A stretch of DNA of 8,811 nt from Syntrophomonadaceae bacterium (GCA_007136165.1 SLHK01000161.1:1-8811), one strand, 5' to 3'. Shown: positions 1 through 5,615, counted from the first letter of the stretch. Notes: a model not told the origin generated them from the sequence alone. Translations and numbers: made by a program.

Positions 1-416
1 GTTACGACGACCTGGTGGAAGTCTGCGGCGGGCCCTCCACCCCGGGAAGCGGCTTTGCCGTGGGCCTGGAAAGAATACTTTTGGCTCTGGAAGAAGAAGG
101 GGTGGGCCGGGAGGAGGAGGCCCTGGAGGTCTACGCCGCCTATATCGATGACAATGCCCTTTCCCGGGTTGACCTGCTCCTTAAGGAAATGCGCCTGAAA
201 AATATTTCCTGTGAGAGGGATTTCCTGGGCAGAAGCCTCAAAGCCCAGCTCAAACAGGCAGGCCGGGCCGGGGCCCGGCTTACGATACTTCTGGGCGGGG
301 AAGAGTTGGACCAGGGGAAGGCCATCATCAAGGAGATGTCCAGCGGAGAGCAGGAAACGGTCCCCCTGGCAAATGTTATTGAAGCTGTATTGAAGAATCT
401 TGGTCGGGAGGTTTAA
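1..416 (+). CDS. hisS: Histidyl-tRNA synthetase, C-terminal part (5' end outside window)
   Basis: Only the last 137 residues are present; the reading frame enters from the left edge with its first whole codon at base 3. HisRS attaches histidine to tRNA-His in the cytoplasm. The fragment opens with YDDLVEVCGG and then GFAVGLER, which is class II motif 3 of HisRS with its ATP-binding Arg. After it comes the alpha/beta anticodon-binding domain (about residues 45-137 of the fragment), with the typical RDFLGRSLKAQLKQA segment and an ILLGGEEL strand, and a normal C-terminus ending in TAA at 414-416. aspS begins 3 bases later, so the two genes are probably cotranscribed, as is common in Firmicutes. 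Family identity is secure; the missing N-terminal catalytic part and any upstream T-box or promoter cannot be judged from this window. Confidence 0.96.
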   Translation, partial: YDDLVEVCGGPSTPGSGFAVGLERILLALEEEGVGREEEALEVYAAYIDDNALSRVDLLLKEMRLKNISCERDFLGRSLKAQLKQAGRAGARLTILLGGEELDQGKAIIKEMSSGEQETVPLANVIEAVLKNLGREV

Positions 417-419
417 TGA

Positions 420-2201
420 ATGCCGAAGACGAGGAGTATGTGCGGACAATTGACCCGGGAGAACCTGGGAGAAGAGGTGCTTTTGCAGGGTTGGGTGCAG
501 CGGCGCCGGGACCACGGGAAGCTGATTTTTATCGATTTGCGGGATTTAAGCGGCCTGGTCCAGGTGGTGGCCGACTACGAGGAAAACGCCCACATCTTTC
601 GGGAAGTGGAGGACATTCGTTCCGAGTTTGTCCTGGAGGTCAGCGGCCGCCTGGTCCTCAGGGACCCGGAAACCGTCAACGAGAACCTGCCCACGGGAGA
701 ACTGGAGGTGCGGCTTAAGTCCCTGGAGGTCCTCAATACCGCCAAAACACCGCCCTTTTACATAGAAGACCATGTGGATGTGGACGAAAACCTGCGCCTC
801 CGGTACCGGTACCTGGACCTGAGAAGGCCGGAGATGTATGCTAAATTAAAGCTCAGGCACCGGGCGGCCCTGGCGGTGCGAAACTTTCTGGACGGCCGGG
901 GTTTCCTGGAGGTGGAGACCCCCATGCTGACCCGGTCCACTCCCGAGGGGGCCAGGGACTACCTGGTGCCCAGCCGCATAACCCCCGGCAGCTTTTATGC
1001 CCTGCCCCAGTCGCCCCAACTCTTCAAGCAGCTCCTCATGGTGGCGGGGGCGGAAAAATATTTTCAGATCGTGCGCTGCTTCCGGGATGAAGACCTGAGG
1101 GCCGACCGGCAGCCGGAGTTTACCCAGATAGACATGGAGATGTCCTTCGTGGAAGAGGAGGATGTCTTCGCCCTGGTGGAAGACATGCTCTCCCACCTGT
1201 ACCGGGAGGTGCTGGGACGGGAAATACCGACTCCCTTCCCCAGGATACCCTACCCTGAAGCCATGCTCCGGTTCGGCACGGACAAGCCGGACCTCCGCTT
1301 CGGTATGGAAGTAAAGGATATAACCCCCGTGGCGGGAAGCTCGGGGTTTAAGGTCTTCAAACAAGCCGTGGCAGGGGGCGGTGTAGTCCGGGGGCTCAAT
1401 GTTAAGGGATGCGCCCATTTCAGCCGCCGGGAGCTGGACGAGCTTACTAATTATTCTATAAACCTGGGGGCCAAAGGCATGGCCTGGTTCCTGGTAACCC
1501 CTGAAGGTTTCAAATCTCCCATCGTCAAATTTTTTACAGAAGACGAACTCAAGGGCATTAAAGGCATCCTCGAGGCCGAACCCGGGGACCTGCTGATTTT
1601 TATCGCCGACAGGCCGGAGAAAGCCGCCCCCGTCCTGGGGGCGCTGCGCCTCCACCTGGCCCGGCAGCTTCAGCTGCTGCCCGGGGATTCCGGGGAGCAC
1701 TTCCTCTGGGTGGTGGATTATCCCCTGCTCTCCTACGACGAAGAGGAGGGACGCTACACTGCCAACCACCACCCCTTTACCTCCCCCGTGGCGGCAGACA
1801 TCCCCCTGCTCAATACAGAACCCTCCCGGGTAAGGGCCAGGGCCTACGACCTGGTCCTGAACGGGGTGGAAATAGGCGGGGGCAGCATCCGGAACCACCG
1901 CCGGGAACTTCAGGAGGCGGTCTTTTCAGCCCTGGGCTTTTCTCCCGAAGAAGCCCGGGAGCAGTTCGGCTTTCTCCTGAAAGCCTTTGAGTTCGGGGCG
2001 CCCCCCCACGGCGGCATAGCCTTTGGGCTGGACCGACTGGTCATGCTTTTGGCCGGGTCTTCCTCCATCCGGGATGTAATACCCTTCCCCAAAACAGCCC
2101 GGGGCACCTGCCTGCTGACGGAGTCCCCGGCGGCGGTGACGGAGGACCAGCTTAAAGAACTGCACCTGCTGGTCAGGGAGGCGGAGGAAGAAGAGGAGTA
2201 G
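420..2201 (+). CDS. aspS: Aspartyl-tRNA synthetase, probably non-discriminating (Asp/Asn)
   Basis: Class II synthetase of 593 residues, the usual length for bacterial AspRS. Domains in order: N-terminal OB-fold anticodon-binding domain (about 1-110); catalytic core with motif 1 near FLEVETPML (162-170) and motif 2 in FRDEDLRADRQPEF (221-234); a GAD insertion (about 300-410); then GVEIGGGSIR (482-491) and motif 3 GLDRL (536-540). The start at 420 is set by CGGGAGGT at 405-412, 7 bases upstream; the next in-frame ATG at 438 would be too far away. Residue 32, after RRRD, is His. In characterised AspRS families His here (Leu in E. coli) goes with relaxed anticodon recognition, so I infer that it also makes Asp-tRNA-Asn for GatCAB. 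The C-terminus is very acidic (AEEEEEE). The stop codon lies one base from the stop of the convergent membrane gene, and no terminator separates them. Confidence 0.97.
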   Translation: MPKTRSMCGQLTRENLGEEVLLQGWVQRRRDHGKLIFIDLRDLSGLVQVVADYEENAHIFREVEDIRSEFVLEVSGRLVLRDPETVNENLPTGELEVRLKSLEVLNTAKTPPFYIEDHVDVDENLRLRYRYLDLRRPEMYAKLKLRHRAALAVRNFLDGRGFLEVETPMLTRSTPEGARDYLVPSRITPGSFYALPQSPQLFKQLLMVAGAEKYFQIVRCFRDEDLRADRQPEFTQIDMEMSFVEEEDVFALVEDMLSHLYREVLGREIPTPFPRIPYPEAMLRFGTDKPDLRFGMEVKDITPVAGSSGFKVFKQAVAGGGVVRGLNVKGCAHFSRRELDELTNYSINLGAKGMAWFLVTPEGFKSPIVKFFTEDELKGIKGILEAEPGDLLIFIADRPEKAAPVLGALRLHLARQLQLLPGDSGEHFLWVVDYPLLSYDEEEGRYTANHHPFTSPVAADIPLLNTEPSRVRARAYDLVLNGVEIGGGSIRNHRRELQEAVFSALGFSPEEAREQFGFLLKAFEFGAPPHGGIAFGLDRLVMLLAGSSSIRDVIPFPKTARGTCLLTESPAAVTEDQLKELHLLVREAEEEEE

Positions 2202-2202
2202 G

Positions 2203-2496
2203 CTAGACCAGCTTGCCCTTTCCTTCCTTCAGACGGCTCACCATGTCATGTATAATGTTGGAGCCGCGGGAAATAATTAAACCGGTGATTAAATAGTCGA
2301 TGATGGGGTAAACAGTATCCAGGCCAAAGACCTCCAGCAGGCCTGTCCGGGTGCTTACACAGAGAATCATGCCTATGAGGATGGCTACAGTTTTTCCCAG
2401 ACCTTTCTTGAAGTTAAAAATGCTTTTGACAATCTCGGTGGCAAACTCAACAACCAGGGCCAGTACAACAATAACGGTAAGGGCATCCAATGTCAT
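2203..2496 (-). CDS. Small holin-like integral membrane protein, function unknown
   Basis: A 97-residue protein that I do not recognise as a named gene. Three hydrophobic segments are visible: about 5-27, 35-58 and 62-80. The last is followed by RGSNIIHDMVSRL and a basic tail (KEGKGKL). Size, three-segment layout and charged tail resemble phage-holin-like families common in Firmicutes, but no lytic partner is nearby and lysis should not be assumed. I place the start at 2496 (complement of CAT at 2494-2496) because AAAGGGGG lies 8 bases upstream on the minus strand. The frame stays open to an ATG at 2568, but that longer version adds a polar, unlikely leader and has no ribosome site. The gene is a singleton, convergent with aspS and divergent from the 6S RNA. 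A SigE-like promoter sits just upstream. Confidence 0.8.
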   Translation of the reverse strand: MTLDALTVIVVLALVVEFATEIVKSIFNFKKGLGKTVAILIGMILCVSTRTGLLEVFGLDTVYPIIDYLITGLIISRGSNIIHDMVSRLKEGKGKLV

Positions 2497-2520
2497 GGGT
2501 CTGTCCCCCTTTCTTGCTAG

Positions 2521-2541
2521 AATATATGCTTGACCACCCCT
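2521..2541 (-). promoter_or_regulatory. Possible SigE-type sporulation promoter for the membrane protein gene
   Basis: On the minus strand, ACATAAA (2543-2549) is followed after 14 bases by CATATATT (2521-2528). This resembles the sporulation SigE pattern, a -35 containing ATA then 14 bases then CATACAAT, with 6 of 8 matches at the -10. Transcription would start near 2514-2515, leaving a short leader that just holds the AAAGGGGG ribosome site. No good SigA -35/-10 pair is visible here. The match is by eye, and such AT-rich motifs arise by chance, so this is tentative. Confidence 0.3.
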
Positions 2542-2545
2542 TTTT

Positions 2546-2569
2546 ATGTTAAAGTATGCCGTGTTCATT
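2546..2569. repeat. Degenerate 24-base direct repeat, copy 1
   Basis: ATGTTAAAGTATG and GTTCATT flank a variable core. Copy 2 lies exactly 120 bases downstream (2666-2689), and 20 of 24 positions are identical. An extra GTTCAT follows at 2573-2578, 10 bases after the first. Copy 1 lies just upstream of the promoter candidate for the minus-strand membrane gene. It could be an operator half or part of a decayed repetitive element. Confidence 0.5.
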
Positions 2570-2607
2570 CCCGTTCATATATGAGCTGATTCCTGGGTGG
2601 GATAAAG

Positions 2608-2655
2608 GAAAAAATTTTTTCAGGAAGTAGCAAGAACGAACCCGTCCCCGTTTGC
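2608..2655. repeat. Palindromic A/T tract and REP-like hairpin
   Basis: The segment starts with a perfect 14-base palindrome (six A then six T, flanked by G and C, 2608-2621). It continues with a hairpin at 2630-2655 in which GCA and AACG pair with CGTT and TGC around a loop containing ACCCGTCCC. Short GC-rich hairpins of this kind occur as dispersed REP-type elements in clostridial genomes. I see only one copy here, so dispersal is not shown. Without a T tract after the second hairpin it is not a convincing terminator. Confidence 0.3.
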
Positions 2656-2665
2656 TGCCCGGGTA

Positions 2666-2689
2666 ATGTTAAATTATGTCACGTTCATT
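2666..2689. repeat. Degenerate 24-base direct repeat, copy 2
   Basis: Second copy of the repeat at 2546-2569, beginning ATGTTAAATTATG and ending GTTCATT. It ends 5 bases before the -35 element of the 6S RNA promoter, roughly -41 to -65 relative to the predicted start. That is a typical place for an activator site or UP element. One copy beside each of two divergent transcripts suggests a shared control site, though a relic of a mobile or repetitive element would also explain it. Confidence 0.5.
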
Positions 2690-2694
2690 TGCCC

Positions 2695-2723
2695 TTGCCC
2701 CGGGCCTTAAAATGTGCTATCAT
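2695..2723 (+). promoter_or_regulatory. SigA promoter of the 6S RNA gene
   Basis: TTGCCC (2695-2700), a 17-base spacer, then TATCAT (2718-2723) preceded by TGC, which makes an extended -10 (TGN-TATCAT). The predicted start is around 2730-2731, just before the outermost paired bases of the RNA structure. The fit between promoter position and RNA 5' end supports both calls. Confidence 0.7.
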
Positions 2724-2730
2724 ATGAATT

Positions 2731-2925
2731 GAAACAAGCCGAAAACCCTACTATGTGCGTGTATAACCGGAAGTTTTGAGCTAACACTTATGAATCGGGA
2801 GCCCGGCCTCTGTCTGTGGCGTATAAGCCTTTTACAGGACATACTAAACCGGCAGGAGGGCACCCCCTTGTGGAGAGAGCAGTTCAAAACATACGGCCCA
2901 CGGCATGGTGGGGTTATTTTTATTT
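2731..2925 (+). ncRNA. ssrS: 6S RNA (RNA polymerase holoenzyme mimic)
   Basis: About 195 nt of non-coding sequence folds into one long rod as 6S RNA does. The closing stem pairs AACCC (2744-2748) with GGGTT (2911-2915), and TGTGCGTG (2754-2761) with 2899-2907, one bulge. Next come CCG/CGG (2767-2769 with 2894-2896) and GTTTTGA/TCAAAAC (2773-2779 with 2884-2890). After a large central bubble, GGG-A-GCC (2797-2803) pairs with GGC-A-CCC (2859-2865), CGG/CCG follows, and CTGTGGC (2814-2820) closes the tip with GCC and ACAG. The bubble's 5' side, AGTTTTGAGCTAAC, closely matches the pRNA template of B. subtilis 6S-1 as I recall it; here pRNA would begin GUUAGCUCAAAAC. B. subtilis bsrA also lies downstream of aspS. 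6S RNA binds SigA-RNA polymerase and lowers transcription in stationary phase. The T-rich run at 2914-2926 after the closing stem probably ends it. Both ends are estimates. Confidence 0.85.
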
Positions 2926-2936
2926 TGGGGGATTAA

Positions 2937-2965
2937 TTGTCAAAGAGAACCCTAAACGTTATAAT
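2937..2965 (+). promoter_or_regulatory. Strong SigA promoter for the csoR-like gene and mgtE
   Basis: TTGTCA (2937-2942), 17 bases, TATAAT (2960-2965): one mismatch from the full consensus. Transcription would start near 2971-2972, giving a leader of only about 28 bases before the ATG at 3000. That leaves no room for a magnesium riboswitch. A CsoR-type operator might overlap this promoter, but I see no clear G-tract palindrome of that type. Confidence 0.8.
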
Positions 2966-2999
2966 GGGAAAGGAATAAAATACATAAGGGGGTGGCGGA

Positions 3000-3263
3000 A
3001 TGACGGCCGACAACCGGGAGATCCTGCACAGGCTGCGCCGGGTGGAAGGGCAGGTCAAGGCCCTGCAGAAAATGATTGCCGAAGAAGAATCATGCGCTGA
3101 TATTTTGATGCAGGTGGCGGCGGCCCGTTCGGCCATCAACAAGGTGGGAACTTTAATCTTTGCCGACCATTTCCGGGAGTGCCTGGAGAAGGCCCAGGAA
3201 GAAGGGAATATGGATGAATTCATCCACTCCCTGACCCGATTGATGGATAAATACGTGAAATAA
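3000..3263 (+). CDS. CsoR/RcnR-family (DUF156) metal-sensing transcriptional repressor
   Basis: An 87-residue all-helical cytoplasmic repressor of the CsoR/RcnR/FrmR family, whose members release DNA on binding a metal or thiol-reactive ligand. The N-terminal helix has the family signature RLRRVEGQVKAL (11-22). Cys32, His57 and Cys61 have exactly the spacing of the Cu(I) ligands of M. tuberculosis CsoR (Cys36, His61, Cys65), which argues against the CstR class (no His). However, the second-shell Tyr and Glu of CsoR appear as Ser31 and Ser77, so copper sensing is likely but not certain. Start: AAGGGGG at 2986-2992, 7 bases before the ATG. mgtE follows after 24 bases, so they look like one operon; no copper ATPase or chaperone gene is in view. 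Autoregulation at the promoter 40-60 bases upstream is inferred. Confidence 0.9.
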   Translation: MTADNREILHRLRRVEGQVKALQKMIAEEESCADILMQVAAARSAINKVGTLIFADHFRECLEKAQEEGNMDEFIHSLTRLMDKYVK

Positions 3264-3287
3264 ATACAGCAGGGTGGTGAAACAGCC

Positions 3288-4646
3288 ATGTCGGTACAAA
3301 AAACTTTCCAAAAGCTTATTGAATTAATCCGTAAACGGGACGAAAAAATTAAGGATTTCCTTGAAAATATGCACCCCAGCGACCTGGCGGAACTGGTGGA
3401 GGATTTAAACGACCGCCAGAAGCAGGAGTTTTTTGCTCTTTTGTCCGATGAAGATGCCGCTGACATTATTCAGGAAATGGAAGAGTATGACCAGGTGACC
3501 CTCTTTCGCCTCCTGACCCGCAAGCGGGCTTCGGCCATTTTAAAGGAAATGGCCTCCGACGATGCCGTCGACCTGCTGGGAGAGCTGACGGAGGATGAGA
3601 GCAGGGAGCTTTTAAACCTTTTAAAGGAAGAGGCGGCTGAATTCAGGGGACTGCTCCAGTACCCTGAAGACTCGGCCGGCGGCCTCATGACCACGGAGTT
3701 TACCGCCCTTCCCTTCACCCTGAACGTGGAAGGGGCCATCAAGCGCCTGCGGGAGATAGCTCCGGAAGCGGAGACCATTTATTACGTGTATGTGGTGGAT
3801 GAGCAGGAGCGCTTAACGGGCGTTGTTTCCCTGAGAGAGCTGATTGCCTCCCAGGACCACATGCTGGTGAAGGATATAATGCGGAAAAACGTCATCAGCG
3901 TGGATGTAAACCTGGACCAGGAAGAGGTGGCCCGGGTCGTCTCCAAATACGACCTCCTGGCCGTTCCCGTGGTGGACGAAGAACAGCGCCTCCTGGGCAT
4001 CGTTACCGTGGACGACATTTTGGACGTGGTGGAGGAAGAGGCCACCGAGGACATCTACAAACTGGTGGGTACTTCCGAAGTGGAGGGGGCGGATTTAATC
4101 GGAGCCACGGCTTTTAACATGGCGGGCCGCCGCCTGCCCTGGCTCATTATAAGCCTCCTGGGGGGGCTGGTGACGGGGAGCGTTATCGGCATTTTCGAGG
4201 TCAGCATTCAGGAGGTTTTCGAACTGGCCATCTTTATCCCGGTAATCATGGATATGGGGGGGAATGTGGGGGCCCAGTCCTCTACCGTCTTTGTCAGGGG
4301 CCTGGCTACGGGAGAAATCGAGCCAACGGAGGTGTGGCGCTACTTCTTCCGGGAGGTCAGGATCGGCATCACCATGGGCCTGGTGACGGGGACCCTGATC
4401 GCCCTGGCCGCCACCTTTTGGCAGCCGGCCATTCAGAATTTGGGCCTGGTGGTGGGCCTGGCCATGTGCACCACCGTAATCCTGGCCGCCGTTATCGGGA
4501 CTTTAATCCCCATGCTCTTCAACAACTGGGGCATTGACCCTGCCATTACCGCCGGGCCCTTTGTCACCAGCATCAAGGACGTGACAGGCCTCTTGATTTA
4601 TTTTTTGGTAGCAAATTTTCTCATGGGCCTTCCTTCGCCATTTTAA
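3288..4646 (+). CDS. mgtE: Magnesium channel/transporter MgtE
   Basis: A 452-residue protein of normal MgtE length. Domains: cytoplasmic superhelical N domain (about 20-125, with SDEDAADII and ASDDAVDLL repeats); two CBS domains (about 130-250) that sense intracellular Mg2+; the plug helix (about 255-283); then about five membrane helices (284-446). The pore motif IMDMGGNVGAQ (320-330) and the ending DPAITAGPFVTSIKD (417-431) are intact; the last Asp corresponds to the pore Mg2+ ligand of the Thermus protein (Asp432). MgtE dimers let Mg2+ in when cytoplasmic Mg2+ is low. AGGGTGGTG at 3271-3279, 8 bases before the ATG, supports this start. It follows a CsoR-type regulator, an uncommon pairing. 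No M-box riboswitch is visible upstream. Cobalt or other divalent transport is possible. Confidence 0.96.
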   Translation: MSVQKTFQKLIELIRKRDEKIKDFLENMHPSDLAELVEDLNDRQKQEFFALLSDEDAADIIQEMEEYDQVTLFRLLTRKRASAILKEMASDDAVDLLGELTEDESRELLNLLKEEAAEFRGLLQYPEDSAGGLMTTEFTALPFTLNVEGAIKRLREIAPEAETIYYVYVVDEQERLTGVVSLRELIASQDHMLVKDIMRKNVISVDVNLDQEEVARVVSKYDLLAVPVVDEEQRLLGIVTVDDILDVVEEEATEDIYKLVGTSEVEGADLIGATAFNMAGRRLPWLIISLLGGLVTGSVIGIFEVSIQEVFELAIFIPVIMDMGGNVGAQSSTVFVRGLATGEIEPTEVWRYFFREVRIGITMGLVTGTLIALAATFWQPAIQNLGLVVGLAMCTTVILAAVIGTLIPMLFNNWGIDPAITAGPFVTSIKDVTGLLIYFLVANFLMGLPSPF

Positions 4647-4648
4647 CA

Positions 4649-4674
4649 GGCAAAGCGGTATTTGCCCGTCTTTT
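4649..4674 (+). terminator. Weak intrinsic terminator after mgtE
   Basis: GGCAAA (4649-4654) and TTTGCC (4661-4666) form a 6-bp stem with a 6-base loop, followed by CGTCTTTT. It lies 2 bases after the mgtE stop. The stem is short and the T run interrupted, so some readthrough into the next gene is likely. Confidence 0.45.
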
Positions 4675-4679
4675 GAGGG

Positions 4680-4761
4680 TATAATAAAACTTGAGAAGGA
4701 GGACTTTTTAGCGGAAGGGAAGCAGGAAATGGCATAAGGAAAGAGAATATAATAATATAAT
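4680..4761 (+). promoter_or_regulatory. AT-rich leader with three TATAAT boxes
   Basis: Perfect TATAAT hexamers occur at 4680-4685, 4748-4753 and 4756-4761 in the gap before the zinc-ribbon gene. None has a recognisable -35 at 16-18 bases. At least one may be a -10 element for the small gene, most likely one of the last pair, which lie 20-30 bases before its ribosome site. An unattached AAGGAGGA at 4697-4704 has no start codon after it. Confidence 0.3.
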
Positions 4762-4794
4762 AGAATAAAGACCAAATTACAAGGAGGCGCCTGA

Positions 4795-4965
4795 ATGGAG
4801 CATGAGGGAAGCGTGGAGTTCTTCTGTACGGTTTGCGGCCTGCAGGGAATGATGCTTTTGGATCAGAGGGACCTGATTGAGGTGAAGTGCCCCCGATGCG
4901 GCAGTAATGTTATGACCCCTCGCCCAGCCAGAGATAAAGCCTCGGTACAGCCGGTGTGTTCCTGA
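4795..4965 (+). CDS. Small zinc-ribbon protein, function unknown
   Basis: A 56-residue protein, not recognised as a named gene. It has two CxxC knuckles: Cys11-x2-Cys14 and Cys32-x2-Cys35 (KCPRCGS), 17 residues apart between the inner Cys. That is a typical rubredoxin-like or zinc-ribbon site that should hold one Zn2+. The tail after residue 42 is polar and probably disordered, and a lone Cys55 lies next to the end. A strong AAGGAGG at 4781-4787, 7 bases before the ATG, makes translation very likely in spite of the length. No membrane segment or signal peptide is visible. It sits alone between mgtE and the dcw cluster and is closed off by a strong terminator. Similar small ribbons occur in transcription-associated and redox proteins, but nothing here chooses between these. 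Confidence 0.8.
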   Translation: MEHEGSVEFFCTVCGLQGMMLLDQRDLIEVKCPRCGSNVMTPRPARDKASVQPVCS

Positions 4966-5005
4966 ACTGCCGGCGGGATTTCTTAAAATAACAGGCAAGA
5001 AAGGG

Positions 5006-5037
5006 AAGACAGGTTGAAAATAGCCTGTCTTTTTTTA
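5006..5037 (+). terminator. Intrinsic terminator separating the zinc-ribbon gene from the dcw cluster
   Basis: AAGACAGG (5006-5013) pairs perfectly with CCTGTCTT (5024-5031) around a 10-base loop, and the stem runs into seven further bases that are nearly all T. It lies about 40 bases after the stop of the small zinc-ribbon gene. This is a textbook Rho-independent terminator. Confidence 0.88.
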
Positions 5038-5111
5038 TTTTTCTTAAAAATATTTAAAAATAATTAAAATAATTTTTTCTCCAGGGAGGAATTCCGCCAA
5101 ACAAGGAGAAT

Positions 5112-5138
5112 AAAGTGGAGTAAAGTGGAGGAAAGTGG
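5112..5138 (+). promoter_or_regulatory. Triple MraZ box upstream of mraZ
   Basis: Three identical AAAGTGG heptamers at 5112-5118, 5122-5128 and 5132-5138, each followed by 3 spacer bases, giving an exact 10-bp helical period. This is the repeat type reported as the MraZ-binding site in the mraZ leader of other bacteria, including AAAGTG repeats in Mycoplasma. MraZ should bind here and control its own operon. The promoter itself is not clear: the AT-rich tract at 5041-5080 holds a weak candidate (TTCTTA at 5041-5046, 18 bases, TAAAAT at 5065-5070). Confidence 0.85.
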
Positions 5139-5171
5139 TGGAAGCCTCCCGGCACAAGGAGGGACGGGGCC

Positions 5172-5603
5172 ATGTTCATGGGAGAATACCAGCATAATAT
5201 TGACACCAAAGGCAGAATTATTCTCCCTGCCCGTTTTCGCGAGCTCCTGGGGGAAAAGTTCATCATTACCCGGGGCCTTGACCAGTGCCTTTTCGTCTAT
5301 ACCCAGGAAGAATGGTCGCGCCTGGAAGCCGGATTCAAAGCCCTGCCCTTTACAAAGGCGGATGCCCGGGCTTTTGCCCGCTTCTTCTTTTCCGGCGCCT
5401 CCGAACTTGAAGTGGACAAGCAGGGCAGGGTATTGATACCCAACAACCTGCGGGAACATGCGGTCCTGCAGAAGGAAGTGGTCACCATCGGTGTTTCCAG
5501 CCGGGTGGAAATTTGGAGCAGTGAAAATTGGGCAAAATACAGCCGGGAAGCAAACCTGTCCTACGAAGAGATTGCAGAAAAAATGGTGGACTTTGAACTC
5601 TAG
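5172..5603 (+). CDS. mraZ: MraZ, transcriptional regulator of the division and cell wall cluster
   Basis: A 143-residue protein, the standard MraZ length, with two tandem AbrB-like swapped-hairpin domains. Each carries the family signature: DTKGRIILPARFR (11-23) and DKQGRVLIPNNLR (82-94). MraZ forms ring oligomers and binds direct repeats in its own promoter region; three such repeats lie 34-60 bases upstream. It is an autorepressor in E. coli and an activator in some other bacteria, and direction cannot be read from sequence. Start at 5172: AAGGAGGG at 5156-5163 is 8 bases away. ATG at 5178 is an alternative with wider spacing. It is the first gene of the cluster, and rsmH follows after 12 bases. 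Confidence 0.97.
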   Translation: MFMGEYQHNIDTKGRIILPARFRELLGEKFIITRGLDQCLFVYTQEEWSRLEAGFKALPFTKADARAFARFFFSGASELEVDKQGRVLIPNNLREHAVLQKEVVTIGVSSRVEIWSSENWAKYSREANLSYEEIAEKMVDFEL

Positions 5604-5615
5604 CAGGGTGATAGC

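Noticed and set aside
846..1898. Open frame of 350 codons on the minus strand
   Set aside because: Antisense to aspS, with no recognisable domain or ribosome site; a by-product of composition.
2497..2568. 24-residue N-terminal extension of the membrane protein to an ATG at 2568
   Set aside because: No ribosome site precedes 2568, the added residues are polar, and the extension would cover the promoter candidate; the ATG at 2496 has a good AAAGGGGG site.
2966..2999. Magnesium (M-box) riboswitch for mgtE
   Set aside because: The leader from the predicted start to the first gene is only about 28 bases, and the csoR-mgtE gap is 24 bases; neither can hold an M-box.
2816..3100. Open frame of 94 codons on the plus strand
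   Set aside because: It begins inside the 6S RNA, runs through the csoR promoter and overlaps the csoR-like gene in another frame; it has no ribosome site and resembles no family.
4697..4728. Lost small gene after the AAGGAGGA at 4697-4704
   Set aside because: No ATG, GTG or TTG lies at a usable distance, and the next ATG (4729) reads only two codons before a stop.
5112..5138. CRISPR-like or simple tandem repeat
   Set aside because: The units are 7 bases with 3-base gaps directly before mraZ, which fits an MraZ operator and not a CRISPR array.
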